Origin: Veillonella ratti | GTDB lineage: Bacteria; Bacillota; Negativicutes; Veillonellales; Veillonellaceae | Length of the DNA stretch: 64,000 nt | Assembly: GCF_003992115.1 (NCBI RefSeq) | Contig: NZ_RQUX01000011.1 | Coordinates: 1-64,000, forward strand | Direction: 5' to 3' | In this document: positions 55,513 through 64,000 of the stretch, piece after piece | Layout of the letters: every line of letters begins with the position of its first letter | Position numbering within the stretch: the stretch's first letter is position 1 | Position numbers and translations under genes: made by a program | The notes under the pieces: model-generated | What the model saw: only the letters and a program-made list of their open reading frames with translations | Database searches by the model: none | What the model was told of the DNA's origin: nothing

Positions 55513-56855
55513 GTAAGAAATTAGGCTATGTGAGTTTAGGCTGTGCCAAAAACCTGGTGGATACCGAGATTATGCTGGGGGCCCTCAAGGATAACGGCTA
55601 TGAAATCACGGAAACCTTGGATGAAGCAGAAATTATCATCGTTAATACCTGTACGTTTATTGAAAAAGCTAAACAAGAATCGATTAATACGATTTTAGAA
55701 ATGAGTGAATATAAGCAATTTGGCGCTTGTCGCGGCTTAATTGTGGCCGGTTGTTTGAGTCAGCAGTATCAGGAAGAGCTATTTGCGGAAATTCCTGAAA
55801 TCGACGCCCTCATCGGTACCGGTTCATGGAACCGTATTATGGAAGCTATCGAAGCGATTGATGATGGCAAACGTATTTGCATTATGGACTCGATTACTAA
55901 TATCTATAATGAACGCATGCCGCGTATGCAGACTACCCCGACTTACAGTGCCTATGTAAAAATTGCCGAAGGTTGCGACAATGGTTGTACTTTCTGTATT
56001 ATTCCAAAGGTACGTGGTGCTTACCGCAGCCGTACAATTGAATCCATCGTAGAAGAAGTGGAGCGTTTAGCCGCTATGGGCGTTAAAGAAATTAACCTCA
56101 TTGCTCAGGATACAACAAGTTACGGGTCCGATCTTAACAATGGTAAACCGATGTTGGCGGAACTCTTAAAGGCCCTTGTAAAAGTGGAAGGTATAGAGTG
56201 GTACCGTTTATTGTACTTATATCCTAAATATTTCACCGATGAGCTTTTGGATCTTATTGTAGCGGAACCTAAGATTTGTAATTATATCGACTTGCCGTTG
56301 CAACATATTAATGACGATATTTTGCGTCGCATGAATCGTAAAGACCGCAAAGCGGATATTGTGAATTTATTACAAAAAGTTCGCAGCAAGGCGAGTCATG
56401 TAACGCTTCGTACATCCCTTATTGTAGGCTTCCCCGGTGAAACGGACGAACAGTTTGAAGAACTTTGCGAATTTGTCAAAGACGTTCGCTTCGATAATAT
56501 GGGCGTATTTACTTATTCTCAGGAAGACGGTACACCGGCAGGCGCTATGAATGACCAAGTTCCGGAAGAGGTCAAAGAAGAGCGTTATCATGCCTTGATG
56601 GCCATTCAGGCAGCAATTTCAGAGGAAAATAACCGTGACTTAGAAGGCACGGAGCATGAAGCAATTATTGAAGAAATCAGCGAAGACGAACATGGTCATT
56701 TATTGGCTAAAGGCCGCTTGGAAACGCAGGCGCCTGATGTAGACGGCAATATGTACATTGAAGATGTGGCAGGCCTTGAAGTAGGTCAAATCGTGCCGGT
56801 TACAGTGGCACAGGGCTTTGCTTATGACGTGGTAGCTGAAGTACGCACTAAGTAA
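55509..56855 (+). CDS. rimO: Ribosomal protein S12 methylthiotransferase RimO
   Basis: RimO adds a methylthio group to the beta-carbon of an aspartate in S12. The 448-residue protein has the UPF0004 domain (about 1-120, with SLGCAKNLVDTE, VNTCTF and AGCLSQ cysteines for the auxiliary cluster), radical SAM motif CDNGCTFC and a C-terminal TRAM domain. The SLGCAKNLVD start separates it from MiaB. Confidence 0.94.
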   Translation: MSKKLGYVSLGCAKNLVDTEIMLGALKDNGYEITETLDEAEIIIVNTCTFIEKAKQESINTILEMSEYKQFGACRGLIVAGCLSQQYQEELFAEIPEIDALIGTGSWNRIMEAIEAIDDGKRICIMDSITNIYNERMPRMQTTPTYSAYVKIAEGCDNGCTFCIIPKVRGAYRSRTIESIVEEVERLAAMGVKEINLIAQDTTSYGSDLNNGKPMLAELLKALVKVEGIEWYRLLYLYPKYFTDELLDLIVAEPKICNYIDLPLQHINDDILRRMNRKDRKADIVNLLQKVRSKASHVTLRTSLIVGFPGETDEQFEELCEFVKDVRFDNMGVFTYSQEDGTPAGAMNDQVPEEVKEERYHALMAIQAAISEENNRDLEGTEHEAIIEEISEDEHGHLLAKGRLETQAPDVDGNMYIEDVAGLEVGQIVPVTVAQGFAYDVVAEVRTK

Positions 56856-56948
56856 TTCTAAGTAAGTAACGCATTTTCAGGCGAACTGACAGAATTTGAA
56901 TTAAAAAGAAATCGGTATCCGTAATCCCGAATGGGAGAATTGAGGCAA

Positions 56949-58196
56949 ATGATGATAGTAGAATTGATTTCAACAGGTTCAGAATTGTTATTAGGCGATA
57001 CCATTAATACCAATGTGGCGTGGCTGGCGCGTGAGCTTAATAAGCTCGGTTATACCGTAGCCTTTCAAAGCACAATTGGCGATAATCCGACGCGAATGGA
57101 AGACTGCTTTAAATTGGCCGGCAGCCGTGCCGATTTAGTGGTTTGTACCGGTGGTTTGGGGCCGACTCAGGGCGATATTACCCGTCCGTCTTTGGCAAAA
57201 GCCATTGGTCTTGAATTGGAACTCAATGCTGATGCAGAACGGATGGTAAAAGCCTTTTTCGCCAATAAAGGGCGGGAAATGCCGGATCCGAGCCGTCGGG
57301 AAATGATGTTGCCCGTTGGCAGCCAAGCACTCATGAATAGTTGCGGCGTAGCGCCCGGCGTAGCCGTTCAAGCTGAAGGCACGACGTATATACTTTTGCC
57401 GGGACCGCCGGCGGAAATGAAAGCCGTGTTTGATGAATCGGTGCGCCCTTATTTGATGGAACATTTTGGTGGTCAAGGTGTTGTTCAATCTCACCGCTAT
57501 GCGGTGTACGGTATGCGCGAACTGGAATTGGAATCAGCTCTCATGGATTTAGTGAAAGCACAGCAGAATCCGACGATTGCTTTTTTAATTAAAAACGGCT
57601 ATATCGAATTACGGATTACGGCGAAAGCTATGACGCCGGAAGAGGCGGAAGCTTTATTGGCCCCATGGGATGCTATCTTGCGGGAACGCCTCGGCGATTC
57701 CTTAGGGCGTCGTTTAGAAAAATCCATGTTGGAACTGGTAACGGATGCCTTATTGGAGGCAGATGCTACGGTGGCTACCGCCGAATCCTGTACAGGTGGC
57801 TTGGTGGGGAAAAAGCTCACTGAAATGCCGGGCAGCAGTGCATATGTACAGGGCGGAGTCATTTCCTACGCCAATGAAGTAAAACACAAAGTACTCGGCG
57901 TGCCGCAAGAAGAATTGGATACTTATGGCGCTGTCAGTGAAGAAGTGGCCAAGTCCATGGCGGAAGGTACGCGTAAACTGTTGGGGACAACGTATGGCGT
58001 ATCTACGACCGGTATTGCCGGACCGGGCGGCGGAACGGCAACAAAACCGGTAGGCCTTGTATATATCGGGGTTTCCGGGCCTAATGGTACGGTAGCCTAT
58101 CGCAATGATTTTATCGGCGACCGTGAAAGTATTCGTCAGAGCACGGCGGAACGAGCCTTATATCTCTTGTATCAGGCTATAACCGGTAAACAATAA
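56949..58196 (+). CDS. cinA: CinA-like competence/damage protein (NMN amidohydrolase family)
   Basis: This 415-residue protein joins an N-terminal COG1058/MoCF-like domain (about 1-170, with STGSELLLGDTINTN and CTGGLGPTQGDITR) to a C-terminal CinA domain (about 255-410, with ATAESCTGGLVGKKLTEMPGSS and STTGIAGPGGG), which in some species deamidates NMN. ATG 56949 or 56952 is the likely start (TGAGG upstream); the frame is open to 56931. It precedes recA as in many Firmicutes. Confidence 0.92.
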   Translation: MMIVELISTGSELLLGDTINTNVAWLARELNKLGYTVAFQSTIGDNPTRMEDCFKLAGSRADLVVCTGGLGPTQGDITRPSLAKAIGLELELNADAERMVKAFFANKGREMPDPSRREMMLPVGSQALMNSCGVAPGVAVQAEGTTYILLPGPPAEMKAVFDESVRPYLMEHFGGQGVVQSHRYAVYGMRELELESALMDLVKAQQNPTIAFLIKNGYIELRITAKAMTPEEAEALLAPWDAILRERLGDSLGRRLEKSMLELVTDALLEADATVATAESCTGGLVGKKLTEMPGSSAYVQGGVISYANEVKHKVLGVPQEELDTYGAVSEEVAKSMAEGTRKLLGTTYGVSTTGIAGPGGGTATKPVGLVYIGVSGPNGTVAYRNDFIGDRESIRQSTAERALYLLYQAITGKQ

Positions 58197-58336
58197 GGTG
58201 TTGCTTATACTTTTAGAAGTTTTACGTTTACGTTGTGAGCGGAAGGCTTGTTGCAGAAGTATGCTTATCAATTTTAAAGATTAATATATTTATATTTATT
58301 AAGTCATGTATGATATGACAAAGAAAGGATTATATC

Positions 58337-59368
58337 ATGGAAGGTAGAGAACAAGCCTTAGACAATGCGTTGAAGAAAATCGAGAAAGATTATGGTAAAG
58401 GTGCTATTATGCGCCTTGGCGATATTACGGACCGCATGAATATTGAAGTTATTTCCACCGGCTGTTTGGCTATTGACCTTGCTGTTGGTGTAGGTGGTTT
58501 CCCTCGCGGCCGTGTTATCGAAATTTACGGCCCTGAATCCTCCGGTAAAACAACCGTAGCTTTGCATGCCATTGCGGAAGCGCAAAAGGGTGGCGGCATT
58601 GCGGCCTTTATTGATGCGGAACATGCGCTCGATCCGGTATACGCCCGTCATTTGGGTGTCGATATTAATAACTTATTAGTATCTCAGCCGGATAATGGTG
58701 AACAGGCTCTTGAAATTACAGAGTCCCTCGTTCGCAGTGGTGCTGTCGATATCATCGTTGTCGACTCCGTAGCAGCGTTGGTACCGAAAGCCGAAATCGA
58801 AGGCGAAATGGGTGATGCTCACGTAGGTTTGCAGGCTCGTTTAATGAGTAAAGCACTTCGCAAATTAACAGGTATTATCAGCAAATCCCGTACGGTTGTA
58901 ATTTTTATCAACCAGTTGCGTGAAAAAGTTGGCGTTATGTTCGGTAATCCGGAAACAACGACCGGTGGCCGTGCCTTAAAATTCTATTCCACCATTCGCC
59001 TCGATGTGCGTAAAGGGGAAGTTATTAAACAGAATAATGAAAACGTAGGTAACCGAACTAAAGTAAAAGTTGTGAAGAATAAAGTGGCACCGCCATTTAA
59101 AACTGCTGAATTTGATTTGATGTATGGCAGTGGCGTTTCCTATGAAGGTACTTTAATTGATATCGGTACCAATATGGAAATTATTAAAAAATCCGGTGCT
59201 TGGTATTCTTACAATGATGAACGTATGGGCCAAGGTAAGGAAGCGGCTAAAGAATATTTACGTAGTAATCCGGAAATTGCCCATGAAATCGATACTATCA
59301 TTCGCGATACTTTGATGGCGGAACCGGAAACCTTTGATGTAGTCGGCGAAGAAACAACGGAAGAATAA
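58337..59368 (+). CDS. recA: Recombinase RecA
   Basis: RecA forms filaments on single-stranded DNA, drives strand exchange and stimulates LexA self-cleavage. The 343-residue protein has [16 protein letters not shown], Walker [10 protein letters not shown] (about 65-73), DAEHALDP, Walker [13 protein letters not shown], loop 2 region [20 protein letters not shown] and the acidic C terminus. AAAGGA precedes ATG. I see no GAACN4GTTC LexA box in the 140-bp upstream gap. Confidence 0.97.
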   Translation: MEGREQALDNALKKIEKDYGKGAIMRLGDITDRMNIEVISTGCLAIDLAVGVGGFPRGRVIEIYGPESSGKTTVALHAIAEAQKGGGIAAFIDAEHALDPVYARHLGVDINNLLVSQPDNGEQALEITESLVRSGAVDIIVVDSVAALVPKAEIEGEMGDAHVGLQARLMSKALRKLTGIISKSRTVVIFINQLREKVGVMFGNPETTTGGRALKFYSTIRLDVRKGEVIKQNNENVGNRTKVKVVKNKVAPPFKTAEFDLMYGSGVSYEGTLIDIGTNMEIIKKSGAWYSYNDERMGQGKEAAKEYLRSNPEIAHEIDTIIRDTLMAEPETFDVVGEETTEE

Positions 59369-59372
59369 CTCG

Positions 59373-59870
59373 ATGGCTTTGACCAAAGAATATACGCTTA
59401 CAACGGCTATGGACCAGGCGATGCGCTTTTTGGCGCCTCGCTTCCTGAGCCGCTTGGAGCTAACGCAAAAACTTCAGCGTAAAGGCGTGCCGGCCGATTT
59501 AATACATCAAGTATTGGAGCGTCTGGAAGACCTTGATTACATCAACGACGAACGTTTGGCTCATGATGCATTACAATTATACATAAGTGAAGCTAAATAC
59601 AGTGTTCAGTTTATTCGCAACAAGCTTTATCAACGAGGTTTGGCAATTGGGAATGAACTTTCCCGGTATGATGAAACTGAGCCGGCCCTTAAATTGGTAG
59701 TTCGTCATTTTATCGGTGTTGATGCGGCAACAGAGGCCGAGTGGTTTGATAACACTTGGCCTTTAGAAGCCCGCGTTGAATACAAAAAAGTTTTTAACTA
59801 TTTGAAAAACCGAGGTTTTAGTGCCGGAACAATCCGGAATATCTGTGACCGGGTTGCTCGCTATGAGTAG
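59373..59870 (+). CDS. recX: Regulatory protein RecX
   Basis: RecX inhibits or modulates RecA filaments. The 165-residue protein consists of three-helix repeats, including FLAPRFLSRLELTQKLQRKGVP and YINDERLAHD, with a degenerate C-terminal repeat (KVFNYLKNRGFSAGTIRNICD). It starts 4 bp after recA and is probably translated from the same mRNA. Confidence 0.9.
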   Translation: MALTKEYTLTTAMDQAMRFLAPRFLSRLELTQKLQRKGVPADLIHQVLERLEDLDYINDERLAHDALQLYISEAKYSVQFIRNKLYQRGLAIGNELSRYDETEPALKLVVRHFIGVDAATEAEWFDNTWPLEARVEYKKVFNYLKNRGFSAGTIRNICDRVARYE

Positions 59871-59887
59871 TCTATATAGAGTTTACC

Positions 59888-59916
59888 TTGACAGGGGATT
59901 GATGACAGACTACAAT
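59888..59916 (+). promoter_or_regulatory. Strong promoter for rny
   Basis: TTGACA (59888-59893), 17-nt spacer, TACAAT (59911-59916). Predicted start near 59923 gives a leader of about 90 nt that includes a small upstream ORF. Confidence 0.75.
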
Positions 59917-59951
59917 TATAGTAGTCTCACAGTAGTGGGCAAATTTCAAAT

Positions 59952-60017
59952 ATGTATGAAACAGACGGCAATTTAGGAGAAGACGAAAGCGCTTCTTACT
60001 TTTATATGAGGAGGTGA
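59952..60017 (+). CDS. Candidate 21-codon upstream ORF overlapping the rny start
   Basis: The ORF reads [19 protein letters not shown] plus two Arg and ends in TGA at 60015-60017, which overlaps the rny GTG (60014-60016) as GTGA. Its own ribosome site is weak. It may only be an accidental ORF, but the overlap would allow coupled translation of rny. Confidence 0.35.
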   Translation: MYETDGNLGEDESASYFYMRR

Positions 60018-61558
60018 ACATTATTTTAGAGTATAGTATTATTGCCGTTGTAATGGTGCTTATCGGTCTTGGTGTAGGCTATATGATGCGTAAGAACATC
60101 GCTGAAGGGAAGCTTAACCGTGCTGAAACTGAAGCGGCTCGTATTGTAGCTGATGCTGAGCGATTGGCTGAGTCTAAGAAAAAAGAAGCCTTAGTAGAAG
60201 CTAAGGAAGAAATTCATAAACTTCGCAGTGAAGCGGATAAAGAAAACCGAGATCGACGCAATGAATTACAACGTTTAGAACGACGTATTCTTCAGAAAGA
60301 AGAACATCTCGACGGTAAATTGGAATCCTTAGAGAAAAAAGAAGATGCGTTGCATCGTAAAGAACAAGAAACAAAAACTTTAAAAGAACGTACAGAAGCT
60401 CTGTACGACCAACAAATGGCGGAATTAGAACGTATTTCCGGCATGACATTTGAGGAAGCGAAAGGAATTTTACTTTCCAATGTAGAACAAGAAATTCGTC
60501 ACGAAACGGCAGTTCTTGTTAAAGATTTAGAGCAACAAGCCAAGGAAGAGGCTGAAAAGAACGCCCGAGAAATTATTGCATCCGCAATTCAACGTTGTGC
60601 TGCGGATCATGTTGCAGAGTCTACCGTATCGGTAGTAGCTCTTCCAAATGATGAAATGAAAGGGCGAATTATCGGTCGTGAAGGCCGAAACATTCGTGCC
60701 CTAGAAACCTTAACAGGTATAGATCTTATCATTGATGATACCCCTGAAGCAGTTATTCTCTCCGGCTTTGACCCGATTCGCCGTGAGGTAGCGCGTATTG
60801 CCCTTGAGAAATTGATTGTTGATGGACGTATTCATCCGGCTCGCATCGAAGAAATGGTCGGTAAAGCTCGTAAAGAGGTTGACCAAGTTATTAAAGATGC
60901 GGGGGAACAGGCAACTTTTGAAGCCGATGTACATGGCTTACATCCTGAAATTATCCGTATTTTAGGTCGCTTAAAATATCGTACCAGCTACGGTCAAAAT
61001 GTATTGAAACACTCCGTTGAAGTGGCTCATTTGGCCGGCATGATGGCAGCCGAATTAGGTTGTGACGTAACCCTTGCTAAACGCGGTGGTTTACTTCATG
61101 ACTTAGGGAAAGCGCTTGATCACGATATGGAAGGCTCCCACGTACAGATTGGTGTGGATGTAGCTAAGAAATACCATGAAAGCGTATTGGTGCAGAACTG
61201 TATCGGTGCTCATCATGGGGATGAAGAATTCAAATCGGTTGAAGCCGTATTGGTGGCAGCTGCTGACGCTATTTCGGCGGCTCGTCCGGGCGCACGTCGT
61301 GAAACCCTTGAAAACTACTTGAAACGTTTGACTAAGTTAGAGGAAATTGCCGAGTCCTTTGATGGTGTTGAAAAATGTTTCGCAATTCAAGCGGGTCGCG
61401 AAATTCGCGTTATGGTTAAACCTGAAAAGATTGACGAAGCGGAAGCAACCTTATTGGTACGCGAAATGGTTAAACGTATTGAGTCTGAATTGGAATATCC
61501 GGGTCAGATTAAAGTCGTTATCATTCGTGAAACCCGCGTTGTTGATTACGCTAAATAA
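60014..61558 (+). CDS. rny: Ribonuclease Y
   Basis: RNase Y is the membrane-anchored endoribonuclease that starts mRNA decay in Firmicutes. The 514-residue protein has an N-terminal membrane helix (about 5-24), a long coiled coil (about 30-185), a KH domain (about 205-265, with [15 protein letters not shown]) and an HD domain (about 330-425, [22 protein letters not shown]). GTG 60014 overlaps the Shine-Dalgarno AGGAGG (60009-60014), which is unusual; ATT at 60020 or 60023 is a non-standard alternative. Confidence 0.93.
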   Translation: MNIILEYSIIAVVMVLIGLGVGYMMRKNIAEGKLNRAETEAARIVADAERLAESKKKEALVEAKEEIHKLRSEADKENRDRRNELQRLERRILQKEEHLDGKLESLEKKEDALHRKEQETKTLKERTEALYDQQMAELERISGMTFEEAKGILLSNVEQEIRHETAVLVKDLEQQAKEEAEKNAREIIASAIQRCAADHVAESTVSVVALPNDEMKGRIIGREGRNIRALETLTGIDLIIDDTPEAVILSGFDPIRREVARIALEKLIVDGRIHPARIEEMVGKARKEVDQVIKDAGEQATFEADVHGLHPEIIRILGRLKYRTSYGQNVLKHSVEVAHLAGMMAAELGCDVTLAKRGGLLHDLGKALDHDMEGSHVQIGVDVAKKYHESVLVQNCIGAHHGDEEFKSVEAVLVAAADAISAARPGARRETLENYLKRLTKLEEIAESFDGVEKCFAIQAGREIRVMVKPEKIDEAEATLLVREMVKRIESELEYPGQIKVVIIRETRVVDYAK

Positions 61559-61605
61559 TTAAAGAGAATGGAAACGGACTCTTTATAAAAGATTAATAAC
61601 CAAAA

Positions 61606-61668
61606 GACTATAATTACCACTCCCTTTGGCGGACGTCATGAGGGAGTGGACAATTATAGTCTTTTTTT
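61606..61668 (+). terminator. Long intrinsic terminator after rny
   Basis: Two stacked stems (GACTATAATT 61606-61615 with AATTATAGTC 61652-61661; CACTCCCT with AGGGAGTG inside) and a T-run 61662-61668. It isolates rny from dnaG. Confidence 0.9.
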
Positions 61669-61889
61669 CGTCTTGTTTTTAATTGAGAAAAGAAGTATAA
61701 TAATAGTCCTTGTGAACAAAATAAATTATAATGGCTTATTTCATCCCCTAAAAGCAATTGCACAAATTGCATAAAGATTTTGCAGATAAAAAATGAATAT
61801 ATTAAAAAAAATCTTCTTGACATAGAAGGAAAAACATTATCTTTTGTAGAAATATATATACAGTGAAGTTTATTAAGGGATGTGAGGAA

Positions 61890-63659
61890 ATGAGTAGACA
61901 CTTCGATGCTGAACTGATTGAACAGATAAAAGATGCAAATGACATTGTGTCAGTGATTTCTGAGCATATGACATTGAAGAAGAAGGGGAGGAATTACTGG
62001 GGCTGTTGTCCCTTTCATAATGAGAAAACGCCTTCATTCAGTGTAAACCCAGAAAAGGGCTTTTTTTATTGTTTCGGATGTCACGAATCAGGCAATGCGA
62101 TTGGCTTTTTAATGAAATATGATGGACTGTCATTCCCCGAAGCCTTGGAAAGGTTGGCGAATCGTGCGGGCATTGCGTTACCTCAGCGCGATTTAACCAA
62201 AGAAGAATTACATCGGCAGGCACACAGGGAAAATTTGTACAAGGTGAATGCCTTGGCGGCTACATTTTTTCATAATTGCCTGACGCAGACTGAGATGGGG
62301 AAAGCAGGCCTTACCTATTTGGAGAAAAGAGGTCTTTCTAAAGACACTATCGAAAAATTCCAGCTTGGCTTTGCGCCCGACAATTGGGACAAACTATATC
62401 GCTCATTCAGAGAGCGAGGCATAGATGAACGCATATTAATTGAAACCGGTCTTTGTCGGAAAAGTAATGGTAAAACGTATGATTATTTTCGTAATCGTGT
62501 AATGTTTCCCATTATGGACGGGAAAGGGCGTGTCGTTGCGTTCGGTGGCCGTGTGCTGGATGACAGCAAGCCTAAATATTTAAACTCACCGGAATATGAA
62601 TTATTCAATAAAGGCCATATGCTCTTTGCTTTTGACAAAGCATACCGAACTATTCGGGAGAAAAAACAGGTCATTTTAGTAGAAGGGTATATGGATGTTA
62701 TAAGTGCTCATAATCGAGGGGTTACCAATGTAGTGGCCTCTTTAGGAACGGCTTATACCAAAGATCACGGGCGCTTATTAGTGCGTCAAGCTGATGAAGT
62801 CGTACTGGCCTATGATATGGACGGAGCCGGGCAACAAGCAGCGCGCAGGGCTATTGAGCTTTTACAAGATACGGAATTTAAAGTGCGCGTGGTAGCTATG
62901 CCGGACGGCAAAGATCCGGATGATTATGTGCGCAACCATGGGCCGGAAGCATTCTTAAAACTCGTAGATGAGGCCGTGCGGCCATTTGATTTTTACTTGA
63001 ACAGTGCCATGATTCGGCACGACAGTAATACGATGGCCGGCAAACAGGCTATTTTAGAAGAAGTGTTTCCCCTCATAGGTGCTACAAGCAGTCAGATAGA
63101 GCGCGAAAATTATCTGAAAGCACTGGCATTGCCATTGTGGCTGGATAATAGTCAGATTTTTCGCATGTTTCGCCAATACTTGGCCAAAGGTGGGGTAGAA
63201 TTACCAACCGATACGGCTAGTGAGGTTGTGCCGAAAAATGTGACGACCGAAGAAGACCGATTACTGGCCGCGGCCGTAGTTTGGCCGGCGGCTTGGGAAC
63301 GGATCCATCAATATTTACCGTTGGAGGATATAACCAATCCTTTGTACCGTGCTTTGTTTAACAAAGCCGGAGAACTTCTAAGTAAGACCGGTGCGCTTTC
63401 GACAGTGGCGCTGGAAGAAATGCTTACTGACGATGAAAAGACCGCTTATGGTCGCTTAATGGTGCTTGGTGAAGGCGAGTATAAGGAAGCACAAGTGGAT
63501 GGCTATATACGAGCAGTGCGCTTGAAGTCATTACGAGAACAGTATAAACAACATAGTGTGTTAGCAGATCAACTGAACCGGGCAGGTAATCCCAAATTCA
63601 TTGAGGAATTGCGTATTTGCCAGGAATTACAAACATTGATTAAAGAATGGTCTCGATAA
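61890..63659 (+). CDS. dnaG: DNA primase
   Basis: DnaG makes RNA primers for DNA replication. The 589-residue protein has the CHC2 zinc finger (CPFHNEKTPSFSVNP with FFYCFGC, about 38-65), the catalytic core with GRVVAFGGRVLDDSKPKYLNSPE, the Toprim motifs VEGYMDVISAH and AYDMDGAG, and a C-terminal helicase-binding region. ATG 61890 fits AAGGGA at 61875-61880 with 9-nt spacing; GTG 61863 is in frame. The 331-bp gap before it holds the rny terminator and an AT-rich stretch. dnaG-rpoD is the conserved macromolecular synthesis pair. Confidence 0.94.
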   Translation: MSRHFDAELIEQIKDANDIVSVISEHMTLKKKGRNYWGCCPFHNEKTPSFSVNPEKGFFYCFGCHESGNAIGFLMKYDGLSFPEALERLANRAGIALPQRDLTKEELHRQAHRENLYKVNALAATFFHNCLTQTEMGKAGLTYLEKRGLSKDTIEKFQLGFAPDNWDKLYRSFRERGIDERILIETGLCRKSNGKTYDYFRNRVMFPIMDGKGRVVAFGGRVLDDSKPKYLNSPEYELFNKGHMLFAFDKAYRTIREKKQVILVEGYMDVISAHNRGVTNVVASLGTAYTKDHGRLLVRQADEVVLAYDMDGAGQQAARRAIELLQDTEFKVRVVAMPDGKDPDDYVRNHGPEAFLKLVDEAVRPFDFYLNSAMIRHDSNTMAGKQAILEEVFPLIGATSSQIERENYLKALALPLWLDNSQIFRMFRQYLAKGGVELPTDTASEVVPKNVTTEEDRLLAAAVVWPAAWERIHQYLPLEDITNPLYRALFNKAGELLSKTGALSTVALEEMLTDDEKTAYGRLMVLGEGEYKEAQVDGYIRAVRLKSLREQYKQHSVLADQLNRAGNPKFIEELRICQELQTLIKEWSR

Positions 63660-63683
63660 ACTATGAAAGAAAGGAAGAGCATT

Positions 63684-64000
63684 GTGGCTAAGAAGCAAAC
63701 TAAATCACGGTTAGAAGAAATAATAGAACAATTACTGGCAAAAGGTCGTAAGGCAGGGGCATTAACGAGTAAAGAAATTACGGATGCTCTTCACGAAGAA
63801 GTAGAACTTACGGCTGAGCAGTTAGACGATATGTATGAAGTATTACAGAAAAGTAATATAGACGTTATCACCGATGATGCCGAAGTGGCAGCAGAAGATG
63901 ACGACATCATCGAAGATGAAGAAGAAAGCGACGAAGTTCGCGAAGCGAAAGAAGTAAGCCTTGACCTTAGTATTCCTGAAGGGGTTAACATTGACGATCC
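63684..64000 (+). CDS. rpoD: RNA polymerase sigma factor RpoD (SigA), 5' part
   Basis: The frame from GTG 63684 (AAGGA at 63671-63675, 8-nt spacing) runs open to the window end, covering 105 codons. It shows sigma region 1.1-like sequence (LEEIIEQLLAKGRKAGALTSKEITDAL), an acidic stretch (DDDIIEDEEESDE) and then DLSIPEGVNIDDP, which leads into region 1.2 of the primary sigma factor. An in-frame ATG at 63663 lacks a ribosome site. It sits 24 bp after dnaG. The rest lies outside the window. Confidence 0.9.
   Translation, partial: MAKKQTKSRLEEIIEQLLAKGRKAGALTSKEITDALHEEVELTAEQLDDMYEVLQKSNIDVITDDAEVAAEDDDIIEDEEESDEVREAKEVSLDLSIPEGVNIDD

Noticed and set aside
1-64000. Mobile elements, prophage, CRISPR array or defence genes
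   Set aside because: No transposase, integrase, phage gene, regular spaced repeat or Cas-like protein was found; gene order is housekeeping throughout.

Overview
The window looks like chromosome of a Veillonella-type bacterium (Negativicutes: anaerobic, diderm Firmicutes). The main reason is a full Na+-pumping methylmalonyl-CoA decarboxylase gene set in the order mmdA-mmdD-mmdE-mmdC-mmdB, next to methylmalonyl-CoA mutase, epimerase and a CoA-transferase, as known from Veillonella parvula. The rest is housekeeping DNA with Firmicutes gene order (rplU-prp-rpmA, aspS-6S RNA-rarA, ftsK-rodZ-cinA-recA-rny, dnaG-rpoD). I see no insertion sequence, prophage, CRISPR array, rRNA or tRNA.

Region 1 (1-9300) is an energy-metabolism locus. 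Succinyl-CoA is isomerised to methylmalonyl-CoA (302-5405), which is decarboxylated to propionyl-CoA with Na+ export (5453-9249); the CoA-transferase returns CoA to succinate. Region 2 (9433-12830) holds a small membrane protein, a DASS-family anion symporter, two uncharacterised membrane proteins and a 2[4Fe-4S] ferredoxin. Region 3 (12961-19843) holds lspA, rluD, pyrR, tmcAL (the only minus-strand gene), a lipoprotein gene, ackA, maf and radC. Region 4 (20119-27360) is a cell-wall elongation cluster, mreB-mreC-mreD-mrdA-minD-like-rodA; the minD-like gene has a very long Ala/Glu-rich tail and no minC or minE beside it.

Region 5 (27509-33460) has a B12-binding/radical-SAM protein, a DUF2344 protein, RNase G, an interrupted mntP, and rplU-prp-rpmA. 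L27 carries the cleavable N-terminal extension that the Prp protease removes. Region 6 (33640-35425) is hydG behind an elaborate structured leader RNA. Region 7 (35618-47453) holds recJ, relA, dtd, a metallo-hydrolase, an AI-2E exporter-family protein, fur, hemZ, hisS, aspS and a 6S RNA. Region 8 (47696-64000) holds rarA, ftsK, a short RodZ-like protein, a YgiQ radical-SAM protein, an orphan solute-binding protein, rimO, cinA, recA, recX, rny, dnaG and the 5' part of rpoD.

The items most worth a second look are the folded RNA in front of hydG, the minD-like gene with a spacer of about 225 residues before its putative membrane helix, the mntP frame broken by one stop codon with a possible restart, two cases where a terminator overlaps the next promoter, and a 21-codon upstream ORF that overlaps the rny start. 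All functions come from reading the sequence; no database search was run.
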